Shown here piece by piece: positions 1 through 5,620 of a stretch of DNA of 7,692 bases. The position numbers were made by a program, and so were the translations under genes. The notes under the pieces are model-generated. The model had not been told where the DNA came from and did no database searches. It was given only the letters and a program-made list of their open reading frames with translations. The DNA lies in the NCBI GenBank assembly GCA_014379925.1, contig JACMKY010000480.1, positions 1 to 7,692 on the forward strand, read 5' to 3'. Numbering within the stretch: the stretch's first letter is position 1; each line of letters starts with the position of its first letter. The DNA is from Cytophagales bacterium. Lineage in GTDB: Bacteria; Bacteroidota; Bacteroidia; Cytophagales; ES-bin-26.

Positions 1-123
1 GAGCAAGGCCACGGCGAACACGCCCCAGCCCGTCCGGTTGTTCACCTTTCGGAAATCGAGCTTGGGAGCTGGGTAGGTATCGACGTAAACGGGCTGGGAC
101 TTGGGCGCAATGGTGCTCTTCAT
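1..123 (-). CDS. N-terminal fragment of an unidentified, probably membrane-anchored protein
   Basis: The reading frame opens with ATG at 123-121 and stays open to the window edge, giving 41 residues that begin MKSTIAPKSQPVYVDTYPAP. The first 30 or so residues are polar and proline-rich; the visible end, from Trp33 (WGVFAVALL), turns hydrophobic like the start of a membrane segment. This would be a short cytoplasmic tail followed by a first transmembrane helix. A match to the Bacteroidota -7 promoter element lies about 35 bases upstream of the start, which supports the gene and this start. It lies downstream of the ABC permease on the same strand but is separated by 359 bases with palindromic repeats, so it is probably its own transcription unit. 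I do not recognise the family and assign no function; too little is visible. Confidence 0.55.
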   Translation of the reverse strand, partial: MKSTIAPKSQPVYVDTYPAPKLDFRKVNNRTGWGVFAVALL

Positions 124-157
124 GGGGAATGTTCCGGGGGAACGCGTAATGGAAAAG

Positions 158-165
158 CAAAACTA
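158..165 (-). promoter_or_regulatory. Candidate Bacteroidota -7 promoter element for the partial gene
   Basis: Read on the minus strand this is TAGTTTTG, an exact match to the Bacteroidota primary-sigma -7 consensus TAnnTTTG. Transcription would start near position 151 and leave a leader of about 28 bases. No TTG-type -33 box lies at the usual 19-21 base distance; the nearest TTG is about 26 bases upstream. A perfect 10-bp palindrome, TCCGATCGGA at 171-180, sits between the -33 and -7 positions, where a repressor could bind. Inference from motif and position only. Confidence 0.35.
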
Positions 166-267
166 GTCAATCCGATCGGAAATCGGAAATCCAACCGAAC
201 TCCCTCCCCAAAGACGCCGACGCGCCCGAAAAATTGTGTACCGAAAAAAGAGTTTATGCGTGAAGGC

Positions 268-292
268 GTAGCGTCGTTGCATTGCAACGACG
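268..292 (+). repeat. REP-like unit A, plus orientation
   Basis: GTAG at 268-271 is followed directly by a palindrome with arms at 272-281 (CGTCGTTGCA) and 283-292 around an unpaired T at 282. It is the exact reverse complement of unit B (350-374) over all 25 bases, and the match ends sharply on both sides. Confidence 0.8.
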
Positions 293-349
293 GATGGATC
301 CTGGGCGTTTGGTTTTCATTCATCCACCCTGACCAACCCGGCGCGTCTA

Positions 350-374
350 CGTCGTTGCAATGCAACGACGCTAC
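350..374 (-). repeat. REP-like unit B, minus orientation
   Basis: Arms at 350-359 and 361-370 surround a central A at 360, with CTAC at 371-374. On the minus strand this reads GTAG plus palindrome, identical to unit A. Its right half (356-374) is also the first 19 bases of the 38-base tandem repeat that follows. Confidence 0.8.
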
Positions 375-450
375 AGCGGGATGGTTACGTTACTGCATTG
401 CAACGACGCTACTGCGGGATGGTTACGTTACTGCATTGCAACGACGCTAC
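356..450. repeat. 38-bp tandem repeat, 2.5 copies, carrying truncated REP-like units
   Basis: Copies run 356-393, 394-431 and 432-450 (half copy). Each starts with a 19-base piece of the palindromic unit ending in CTAC, followed by a 19-base linker (AGCGGGATGGTTACGTTAC in the first copy, TGCGGGATGGTTACGTTAC in the second). In copies two and three the outer part of the left palindrome arm is lost, leaving TGCA-T-TGCAACGACG. The central base also changes from A to T. This looks like local tandem amplification after one unit was inserted or damaged. Confidence 0.8.
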
Positions 451-482
451 TTATCCACGGGGCTCCTCAACCCAGGAACGCA

Positions 483-1790
483 TCACCCCTTGTAGAAAAC
501 CCACTTCGAGAGTTCCCGAAAGTTTACTTTCTTGCCGTACATCAGGATGCCCACGCGGTAGATGCGGGCGGCCAGCCAGGTGGTGGCTACGAAGCCAGCC
601 ACCAGCAGGGTCATCGAAAGCAACAACTGCCAGGGGGGCACCCCGAATGGGATGCGGACCATCATGAGAATGGGAGAGGTGAGCGGAAACATCGACATCC
701 AGAAGGCCACGCTGCCGTCGGGGTCCTGCAACACCACCTGCGCCACCACGATGGAAGCGATCAGGGGAATGGTGATGGGAAACATGAACTGCTGGGTATC
801 CGTCTCGCTGTCGGCGGCGGCCCCGATGGCGGCGAACAGGGCGCTGTAGAGCAGGTACCCGCCCAGGAAGTAGAACAGGAAGGTGCCCAGGATCAACGGC
901 ACGTTCATCGTTTGCAGGGCCGCCGCCGCGCCGGCGAGGGGGTTGTCGGCCGTCGGGTTGGGCGTGTCCTTGGCGCGGTCCGCCGGCTTCTCCGTCCGGA
1001 CCACCGCCTTTTTATCGAGCCCAAAAGCGGCGGAGGTGAAGGTGGCAATGGCGAATCCCAGCACGATCCAGAGCAGGAACTGCGTCAGCCCGACCAGGGC
1101 CACGCCGGTGATCTTGCCCAGCATCAACTGAAACGGTTTTACCGAGGAGATAATTACTTCGACGATGCGGCTCGTTTTTTCTTCCAGCACCCCGCGCATC
1201 ACCTGCGCCCCGTAGATGAACACCGACATGTAGATCAGGAACGCGCACGCGTAACCAACCGCGAAGGCCGCCCCGGAACTGCTGGTTTTTTCTCCCTCTT
1301 CGCTGAGGGCCACCGTAGCGATGGCTACCTTTGACTTGGTGCTGGCCAGCACCGCTTTGTCAATGCCCACTTTCTGGAGCCGGAGGCTTTCCAACTCCTG
1401 GTCGAGTACGTCCTCGATCCGGTTTTGCAACAGCATGCTCACGTTCTTGCCGGCAAACAGGACAATTCCCTTCGGTTTTTGCACGTCGATGGCGGGAATG
1501 TAAAGCAGCGCCTGGTAATCGCTCTGGGGAAGTGCCCGCTTGGCCTTGTCCACCGTGAGCGCGGAGTAGACAAACTTCACGTCCCGGCCGTCGGTGAACT
1601 TGCCCTTGAACAGGCCGCTTTCGTCCACCACCTGCACCACCTTGTCCTTGATGGAGCGGGTGGACAGAAAGACGACGCCCGCCATGAATCCACCCGTAAG
1701 CAAGGGAACGAGCAGGGTCATGATGATGAACGATTTCTTCTGTACCCGTACCAGGTATTCACGCTTCAGAATGAGGAAAATCTTGTTCAT
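483..1790 (-). CDS. ABC-2 type transporter permease, NatB-like
   Basis: This 435-residue protein is the membrane half of an ABC exporter. A cytoplasmic N-terminus (MNKIFLILKREYLVRVQKKS) leads into a membrane helix at about 21-43. A large extracytoplasmic domain follows at about 44-172, then five hydrophobic segments at roughly 174-194, 227-252, 298-325, 336-354 and 388-408. Between helices two and three lies the motif GVLEEKTSRIVEVIISSVKP (200-219), characteristic of the ABC2_membrane_3/NatB family and likely part of the coupling interface with the ATPase. A polar loop at about 258-285 separates helices three and four. Length and topology are normal for the family. It starts with ATG 92 bases after the ATPase gene, with no promoter match in the gap, so the two are probably one operon. 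NatB of Bacillus works in sodium export, but family members differ and the substrate cannot be read from sequence. Confidence 0.93.
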   Translation of the reverse strand: MNKIFLILKREYLVRVQKKSFIIMTLLVPLLTGGFMAGVVFLSTRSIKDKVVQVVDESGLFKGKFTDGRDVKFVYSALTVDKAKRALPQSDYQALLYIPAIDVQKPKGIVLFAGKNVSMLLQNRIEDVLDQELESLRLQKVGIDKAVLASTKSKVAIATVALSEEGEKTSSSGAAFAVGYACAFLIYMSVFIYGAQVMRGVLEEKTSRIVEVIISSVKPFQLMLGKITGVALVGLTQFLLWIVLGFAIATFTSAAFGLDKKAVVRTEKPADRAKDTPNPTADNPLAGAAAALQTMNVPLILGTFLFYFLGGYLLYSALFAAIGAAADSETDTQQFMFPITIPLIASIVVAQVVLQDPDGSVAFWMSMFPLTSPILMMVRIPFGVPPWQLLLSMTLLVAGFVATTWLAARIYRVGILMYGKKVNFRELSKWVFYKG

Positions 1791-1882
1791 AAAAGGGTAG
1801 GTTGGTGGGTAGTCAACGGTCGATTGTTAGGCGGCAAGGTGTTTGGTTCGGGTGTACTTCAGCGATGCGCTAATCCCACCAC

Positions 1883-2833
1883 TCACTCCGTATACACCGA
1901 CCGGGTTGGGTTGCCGACGGTTTCTTTTCCGTTGCCGGTTACGCTGGTGATGAAGATGTCGTTCATGCTGGGGATGCTTTCCCGGAACGACTGGACGCGC
2001 ACCTGCCGGATGAGGGCGGAAAGCAGGTCGTTGGGCGTGGCCGCCGAATGAATCCGGATCTTGGCCTGGTGAAGATCCTCCTCCAGCCGCCGGTTTTCCA
2101 GCACGTCGAAGTCCGGCGGGAGGGAGGCCAGGTCGCCTTCGAAGGCCACGATGTAGGTGTTGGTTTTGAACTGGTTGCGGATGGCTTTCGTGGTGCCGTC
2201 CAGCACTTTGTGCGACTGGTTGAGGAGGGCGATGTGGTCGCAGAGTTCCTCCACCGACTCCATGCGGTGCGTGGAGAAAATGATGGTACTGCCCTTTTCG
2301 CGCAACTCCAGGATTTCGTCCTTGATCAGGTTGGCGTTGATGGGATCGAAGCCGGAGAAAGGTTCGTCGAGGATGATGAGTTCCGGCTCGTGCAGCACCG
2401 TGGCCACGAACTGGATTTTCTGCTGCATCCCCTTGGAGAGGTCTTCCACGTTCTTGCCCCACCAGGTCTGGATCTCGAACTTTTTGAACCAGTGCTTCAG
2501 CCGGTCCATGGCTTCCGGCTTGGTGAGGCCCTTCAGCTGAGCCAGGTAGAGGAGCTGTTCACCGACCTTCATTTTTTTGTACAGCCCGCGCTCTTCGGGC
2601 AGGTAGCCAATGCGGGCGATGTGCCGGGGGTGCAGCCGTTCGCCCTGAAAAAGAATCTCCCCGCGGTCGGGAGCGGTGATCTGCGTGATGATGCGGATGA
2701 GGGAGGTTTTGCCCGCTCCGTTCGGACCCAGCAGCCCGAAAATGCTTTGCCGGGGAATGGAAACGCTGACGTCGCTGAGTGCCGTGTGGTTCGCGTACCG
2801 CTTGACGACGTGGTTGGCTTCTAGGATGTTCAC
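1883..2833 (-). CDS. ABC transporter ATP-binding protein, NatA-like
   Basis: This 316-residue cytoplasmic ATPase should power the permease encoded next to it. The nucleotide-binding domain is intact: Walker A GPNGAGKT (36-43), a Q-loop region GYLPEERGLY (76-85) with Glu where many ABC proteins have Gln, as is usual in this subfamily, signature LSKGMQQK (132-139), Walker B LIILDEP (152-158), D-loop SGFDP (160-164) and switch His in STH (187-189). About 100 further residues (from about 210) form the C-terminal DUF4162-type domain typical of NatA-like ATPases. The start codon is GTG (2833-2831), not ATG; the frame is closed by a TAA only four codons upstream and the family N-terminus (ILEANHVVKRY) follows at once, so the choice is firm. 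It lies 204 bases past dnaJ, with a hairpin and its own promoter candidate in between. Confidence 0.95.
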   Translation of the reverse strand: MNILEANHVVKRYANHTALSDVSVSIPRQSIFGLLGPNGAGKTSLIRIITQITAPDRGEILFQGERLHPRHIARIGYLPEERGLYKKMKVGEQLLYLAQLKGLTKPEAMDRLKHWFKKFEIQTWWGKNVEDLSKGMQQKIQFVATVLHEPELIILDEPFSGFDPINANLIKDEILELREKGSTIIFSTHRMESVEELCDHIALLNQSHKVLDGTTKAIRNQFKTNTYIVAFEGDLASLPPDFDVLENRRLEEDLHQAKIRIHSAATPNDLLSALIRQVRVQSFRESIPSMNDIFITSVTGNGKETVGNPTRSVYTE

Positions 2834-2856
2834 GATCGAATTGGATTAGGTCCGAT

Positions 2857-2864
2857 CAAAAGTA
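2857..2864 (-). promoter_or_regulatory. Candidate -7 promoter element for the ABC transporter operon
   Basis: On the minus strand this reads TACTTTTG, an exact TAnnTTTG match, 23 bases upstream of the GTG start of the ATPase gene. The leader would be short, about 15-20 bases. No good -33 TTTG box lies at the usual spacing; the nearest (minus-strand TTTTG) is about 33 bases further upstream. If real, the transporter has its own promoter in addition to any read-through from dnaJ. Confidence 0.35.
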
Positions 2865-2981
2865 ACCAAATCACCCGAACGAACGGCGAAAATCGGACAA
2901 AATTGCCTTCTTTCGGGTTGAAAGGTCCACGAACGGGGAAACGCCAGTTGAGCAACCCGTGCGCGCTGCCCGATGCATCGA

Positions 2982-3018
2982 TCATTGTGGTCCGAGCGGA
3001 GCGGTCGGACCACAATGA
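2982..3018 (-). terminator. Strong hairpin after dnaJ, probable terminator without U-tract
   Basis: A perfect 14-bp inverted repeat (2982-2995 pairing with 3005-3018, arm TCATTGTGGTCCGA) encloses a 9-base loop. It begins 19 bases after the dnaJ stop codon, the usual place for a terminator or mRNA 3'-end stabiliser. No run of T follows on the minus strand; instead a second small perfect palindrome, CGATGCATCG (2971-2980), comes next. The fold is certain from sequence; terminator function is inference. Confidence 0.5.
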
Positions 3019-3037
3019 ATGAAGCAACCCATTCGGG

Positions 3038-4171
3038 CTACTGGAAAAATTCCTTCACCCGCTCGAAGAATCCCTTGTCGTTTTTGCCGGGACTGGGAAT
3101 GAAGTTGGGCGATTCGCGCAGCCGTTCCAGGATCAGGGTTTCTTCCCGGGTGAGTTGCTTGGGGGTCCAGACGTTGATGTGAATGAGTTGGTCACCCCGG
3201 CCGTAGCCGTTGATTTCCTTGATGCCCTTTCCCTTCAGCCGCAGGATCTTGCCGGCCTGCGTGCCGGGATCCAGTTTGATCTTTACCTTTCCGTCGATGG
3301 TGGGCACTTCCACGTTGGTTCCCAGGGCGGCGTCCGCGAAGCCGATGTAGAGGTCATAGACGATGTTCTGGCCGTCGCGCTTCAGGATTTCGTCTTCGGT
3401 TTCCTCAATGACGATGAGCAGGTCGCCGGCCACGCCGCCGCGCGGGGGCACGTTGCCCTTGCTGCTCATGGAAAGCTGCATGCCCTCGCTGACGCCCGCG
3501 GGCACCCGGATCGGAATGACTTCCTCCTGCAGCACGCGGCCCTCCCCGTAGCAGTTGTCGCAGCGTTCGCTGATGATTTTGCCTTCGCCGTTGCAGGTGG
3601 CACAGGTGGAGGTGGAGACCATTTGGCCCAGCATCGTATTGACCACTTTCCGCACCTGGCCGGAACCGCCGCAGGTAGCGCAATTTTGCAGGGAAGTGCC
3701 GCTCTTGGCACCGTTGCCGCTGCAGACGGTGCAGGTGACGTGGCGTTTCACTTTTATTTTCTTCTCCACGCCGTTGGCCACTTCGTCGAGCGTGAGTTTG
3801 AGTTTAATGCGCAGGTCGGTGCCTTTCCGCACCCGCCGTCCCTGACCACCGCCGAAAAAGCCGCTGAACGGACTGCCTTCGGTGAAGATGTCGCCGAACT
3901 GGGAGAAGATGTCGTCCATGCTCATGCCACCCCCGCTGAAGTTGCCACTCGCGCCCTGGTGACCGAAACGGTCGTAACGCTGCCGCTTTTCGGGATTGCT
4001 CAGCATCTCGTAGGCTTCGGCCGCTTCCTTGAATTTGTCTTCGGCCGTCGGATCGTCGGGATTCTTGTCCGGGTGGAACTTGATGGCAATCTTCCGGTAT
4101 GCCTTCTTGATCTCCTCCGCGGAAGCCGACCGGTCAACGCCCAAAATTTCGTAATAATCTCTCTTTGCCAT
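3038..4171 (-). CDS. dnaJ: Chaperone protein DnaJ (Hsp40)
   Basis: DnaJ brings unfolded proteins to DnaK and stimulates its ATPase, in the cytoplasm. The 377 residues have the full type I layout. A J-domain at 1-70 carries the essential HPD at 33-35. A Gly/Phe-rich linker spans about 71-112. The zinc domain has all four CxxCxGxG repeats intact (CTVCSGNG 147-154, CATCGGSG 164-171, CATCNGEG 190-197, CDNCYGEG 204-211). The C-terminal substrate-binding and dimerisation domain runs to about residue 340. Length matches the family, and the ATG at 4171 gives the canonical MAKRDYYEILGV. It follows grpE on the same strand after 208 bases; no clear TAnnTTTG element lies in that gap, so co-transcription with grpE is likely. 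A 14-bp hairpin follows the stop codon. Confidence 0.98.
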   Translation of the reverse strand: MAKRDYYEILGVDRSASAEEIKKAYRKIAIKFHPDKNPDDPTAEDKFKEAAEAYEMLSNPEKRQRYDRFGHQGASGNFSGGGMSMDDIFSQFGDIFTEGSPFSGFFGGGQGRRVRKGTDLRIKLKLTLDEVANGVEKKIKVKRHVTCTVCSGNGAKSGTSLQNCATCGGSGQVRKVVNTMLGQMVSTSTCATCNGEGKIISERCDNCYGEGRVLQEEVIPIRVPAGVSEGMQLSMSSKGNVPPRGGVAGDLLIVIEETEDEILKRDGQNIVYDLYIGFADAALGTNVEVPTIDGKVKIKLDPGTQAGKILRLKGKGIKEINGYGRGDQLIHINVWTPKQLTREETLILERLRESPNFIPSPGKNDKGFFERVKEFFQ

Positions 4172-4200
4172 CCCTCAATTCATCAGTTATGGATTGTGGT

Positions 4201-4245
4201 TGGGGGGTGTGACTGGGTAGCGCCTACCAAGTTCACCACCCCCCA
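4201..4245 (-). promoter_or_regulatory. Nested hairpin in the grpE-dnaJ spacer
   Basis: An outer 9-bp perfect stem (TGGGGGGTG at 4201-4209 with CACCCCCCA at 4237-4245) encloses an inner 5-bp stem (GGTAG 4216-4220 with CTACC 4224-4228). In the grpE-dnaJ message it would end 29 bases before the dnaJ start codon and lie 134 bases past the grpE stop. It could terminate or attenuate transcription, mark a processing site, or influence dnaJ translation. There is no T-run after it. The fold is visible; the role is inference. Confidence 0.4.
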
Positions 4246-4379
4246 TTTACCATTCAATCAAATCAGCCCAAGTACGCAATTCGCAGCCATCGGTCCTGCC
4301 TGCCGAACCACTAAACGGGTCGTGCTTGGCGTTGATCGGCTTGTCACTCGTGGCCTCCCACTGTTTGGTGCCAGTATCG

Positions 4380-4970
4380 TCAGCTTCCGATGACCACCTT
4401 GGCAAACCGGATTACCTTGTCGTTCAGAAAATACCCTTTTTCTACCTCGTCCACCACTTTCCCCTTCCATTCGGGGTTGGGAGCGGGGATTTGCGTGATG
4501 GCTTCGTGAAAATCGGCATTGAAGAGTTGACCCTCGGCGTCCATTGGCTTGAGCCCCTTCATTTCCAAGGTTTTGTATAGCTTATTGTACACGATCTGCA
4601 GGCCCTCCCGGACCGATGGCTGACCGCTGGCCTCCCCGGAAGCTCCGTCACTGGCAAACTTCATTGCCCGTTCGAGATCGTCGAGCACGGGCAGCAACGC
4701 CACCATCAATTCTTCACTGGCCGATTTAAGGTAATCCAGTTTCTCCCGGGAGGAGCGTCGGCGGAAATTTTCAAAGTCCGAGTACAGGCGCAGGTACTTG
4801 TCCTTCAACTCGGCTACCTGGGCGTTTGCTTTCTCGTTCTGGTCCGCCTCCGCGGTCAGTTCGTCCGTTGCTACCGAATCATCCGCCGTTTTTCCGGTCG
4901 GGTTGTCGGTGGATTGCCCGGTTGGATCAACCAAATCCTCCTTAACGGGTCGTTCTTCCTGATTTTCCAT
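4380..4970 (-). CDS. grpE: Nucleotide exchange factor GrpE
   Basis: GrpE releases ADP from DnaK and completes the Hsp70 cycle with DnaJ. The 196-residue product has an acidic, disordered N-terminus (1-45, rich in Asp, Glu and Thr) and a long helix with coiled-coil character (about 46-90, including YLRLYSDFENFRRR at 59-72). A helical part with VLDDLERAM follows at 95-103. The C-terminal beta-wing domain ends in the family signature GYFLNDKVIRFAKVVI (179-194). The frame stays open upstream to an ATG at 5120, but I start at 4970 because MENQEE gives the usual GrpE length and acidic start, while the 50 upstream codons read as spacer DNA containing a repeat array. It is the first gene of the grpE-dnaJ pair. 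No TAnnTTTG promoter is clear; a TTGRCA array lies 115-150 bases upstream. Confidence 0.96.
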   Translation of the reverse strand: MENQEERPVKEDLVDPTGQSTDNPTGKTADDSVATDELTAEADQNEKANAQVAELKDKYLRLYSDFENFRRRSSREKLDYLKSASEELMVALLPVLDDLERAMKFASDGASGEASGQPSVREGLQIVYNKLYKTLEMKGLKPMDAEGQLFNADFHEAITQIPAPNPEWKGKVVDEVEKGYFLNDKVIRFAKVVIGS

Positions 4971-5084
4971 GAGCCGTGTATTTATACCCCAAAATGATGT
5001 TTCGATTGCTGCAGTTTCAAAACGATCGGGTCCGGTCAGGAACCGTTCTGCCGGTTTAAGCCGAAAATCCGATCCTTTCTGGCT

Positions 5085-5120
5085 TGTCAATTTTGTTGCC
5101 AAAGCTGCCAAACCTGTCAA
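5085..5120 (-). promoter_or_regulatory. Four-copy TTGRCA array upstream of grpE, possible operator
   Basis: On the minus strand four direct hexamers occur in order: TTGACA (5120-5115), TTGGCA (5111-5106), TTGGCA (5102-5097) and TTGACA (5090-5085). Start-to-start spacings are 9, 9 and 12 bases. The array ends 115 bases before the grpE start codon. Regular direct repeats upstream of a heat-shock gene suggest a regulator binding site. I tested a sigma-54 reading (TGGCAC-N5-TTGC) and it does not fit. It may instead be a degenerate relative of the short tandem repeats after recJ. Confidence 0.4.
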
Positions 5121-5201
5121 GATGGCACTAGCAGCGGTCGTGGCAACTTGCGCTCAACCGGGTAACAAAACCGTCGCGGCGAGCCGACGCAAGGGGATAG
5201 C

Positions 5202-5222
5202 GGATGGGGCAGGGCTCCATCC
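5202..5222 (+). other. Compact GC-rich hairpin in the grpE-recJ spacer
   Basis: Six perfect pairs (GGATGG 5202-5207 with CCATCC 5217-5222) continue through one G-T wobble into two more pairs, giving a nine-pair stem with a 3-base loop at 5211-5213. It lies about 400 bases upstream of recJ. No function can be assigned. Confidence 0.3.
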
Positions 5223-5389
5223 ACCAAAGAATGATGGCGGCTCCTCCGGAACAAAACTTTTTCCGGATGAAATCCGCGTCGGCGTCCGTTGTGTTCACTC
5301 CGTTGCCCGCGCCCGTTGAACCGTCTCGGTTGATTGACGGCCCCGGATGCTGCCGACGCGGAACCCGGTGGCGCGTTCCCAGATCATTT

Positions 5390-5411
5390 CAGGCTGGCAA
5401 AAGCCAGCCTG
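5390..5411 (+). terminator. Perfect 9-bp hairpin with AAAA loop upstream of recJ
   Basis: CAGGCTGGC (5390-5398) pairs perfectly with GCCAGCCTG (5403-5411) around an AAAA loop; TTTCC follows one base later on the plus strand. It has the shape of an intrinsic terminator with a weak T-stretch, yet no gene ends before it on either strand. It lies 209 bases before the recJ start, so it could be an attenuator in a long recJ leader or a roadblock between the divergent units. Confidence 0.35.
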
Positions 5412-5620
5412 GTTTCCAAACAAGGGGGTCTTTGCTGCCGGATTTCCCCGCCCGCCCGCGTACGACGGAGGCGGAACCCCGGCTCAATGCCCCGTTCCGC
5501 GCGTCATCGCCGCCGATTGCTTCCGGAACCGGCTTTTTCGGCGTTGCTTGCCCGAACGTTCCGGCTTTCCTTATTTTCTTATTCCCGCGCGGGGTCTTGG
5601 TTAATTTGCTATTTTGCGGA

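Larger units (their letters stand above)
268..450. repeat. REP/BIME-like cluster of palindromic repeats
   Basis: This cluster fills half of the 359-base gene-free stretch at 124-482. It holds two complete 25-base units (268-292 and 350-374) in opposite orientation, 57 bases apart, and two truncated units (394-412 and 432-450) within a 38-base tandem repeat. Each complete unit is a GTAG tetranucleotide next to a palindrome with 10-bp perfect arms (CGTCGTTGCA) around one unpaired base. A GTAG foot beside a hairpin is the hallmark of REP sequences mobilised by TnpA-REP (RAYT) Y1 transposases, and paired inverted REPs form BIMEs. No transposase is present here. The cluster lies 33 bases past the permease stop codon and may also act as a terminator or mRNA 3' stabiliser. 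Nothing else is visible at 124-267 except the promoter, nor at 451-482. Confidence 0.75.
4971..5620. other. 650-bp divergent intergenic region between grpE and recJ
   Basis: I see no credible gene here. The recJ frame is open upstream to an ATG at 5204, but the 139 extra codons look like translated spacer (Pro/Arg/Ser-rich, no family resemblance) and the conserved RecJ N-terminus begins only at 5621. The minus-strand frame at 5389-5844 is likewise a shadow of recJ and spacer. What is visible: a four-copy TTGRCA array at 5085-5120 on the grpE side, and hairpins at 5202-5222 and 5390-5411 on the recJ side. The spacer is long for two housekeeping genes. Confidence 0.6.

Noticed and set aside
268..450. 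CRISPR array
   Set aside because: Repeats are inverted relative to each other, the tandem part has near-identical linkers and no variable spacers, and no cas genes are present.
360..1334. 324-codon plus-strand open frame over the palindrome cluster and permease gene
   Set aside because: It is antisense to a clear ABC permease and its product is His/Gly/Gln-rich with no family look. GC-rich coding DNA commonly leaves such antisense frames open.
3155..4393. 412-codon plus-strand open frame opposite dnaJ
   Set aside because: It is fully antisense to an intact DnaJ with all four zinc motifs, and the sequence is low-complexity Val/Ala/His/Phe; a shadow frame.
4971..5120. N-terminal extension of GrpE to the ATG at 5120
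   Set aside because: The 50 extra residues do not resemble GrpE, and part is translated from the TTGRCA array (LAALATKLT). MENQEE at 4970 gives the normal length.
5085..5146. Sigma-54 promoter near grpE or toward recJ
   Set aside because: TGGCA boxes exist on both strands, but none is followed by TTGC at the required five-base spacing.
5602..5616. recJ promoter from TAATTTG and TATTTTG
   Set aside because: Both are one base shorter than TAnnTTTG and would start transcription almost at the start codon.
5204..5620. N-terminal extension of RecJ to the ATG at 5204
   Set aside because: The extra 139 residues lack domain features, and the conserved KRWV start of RecJ follows the ATG at 5621.
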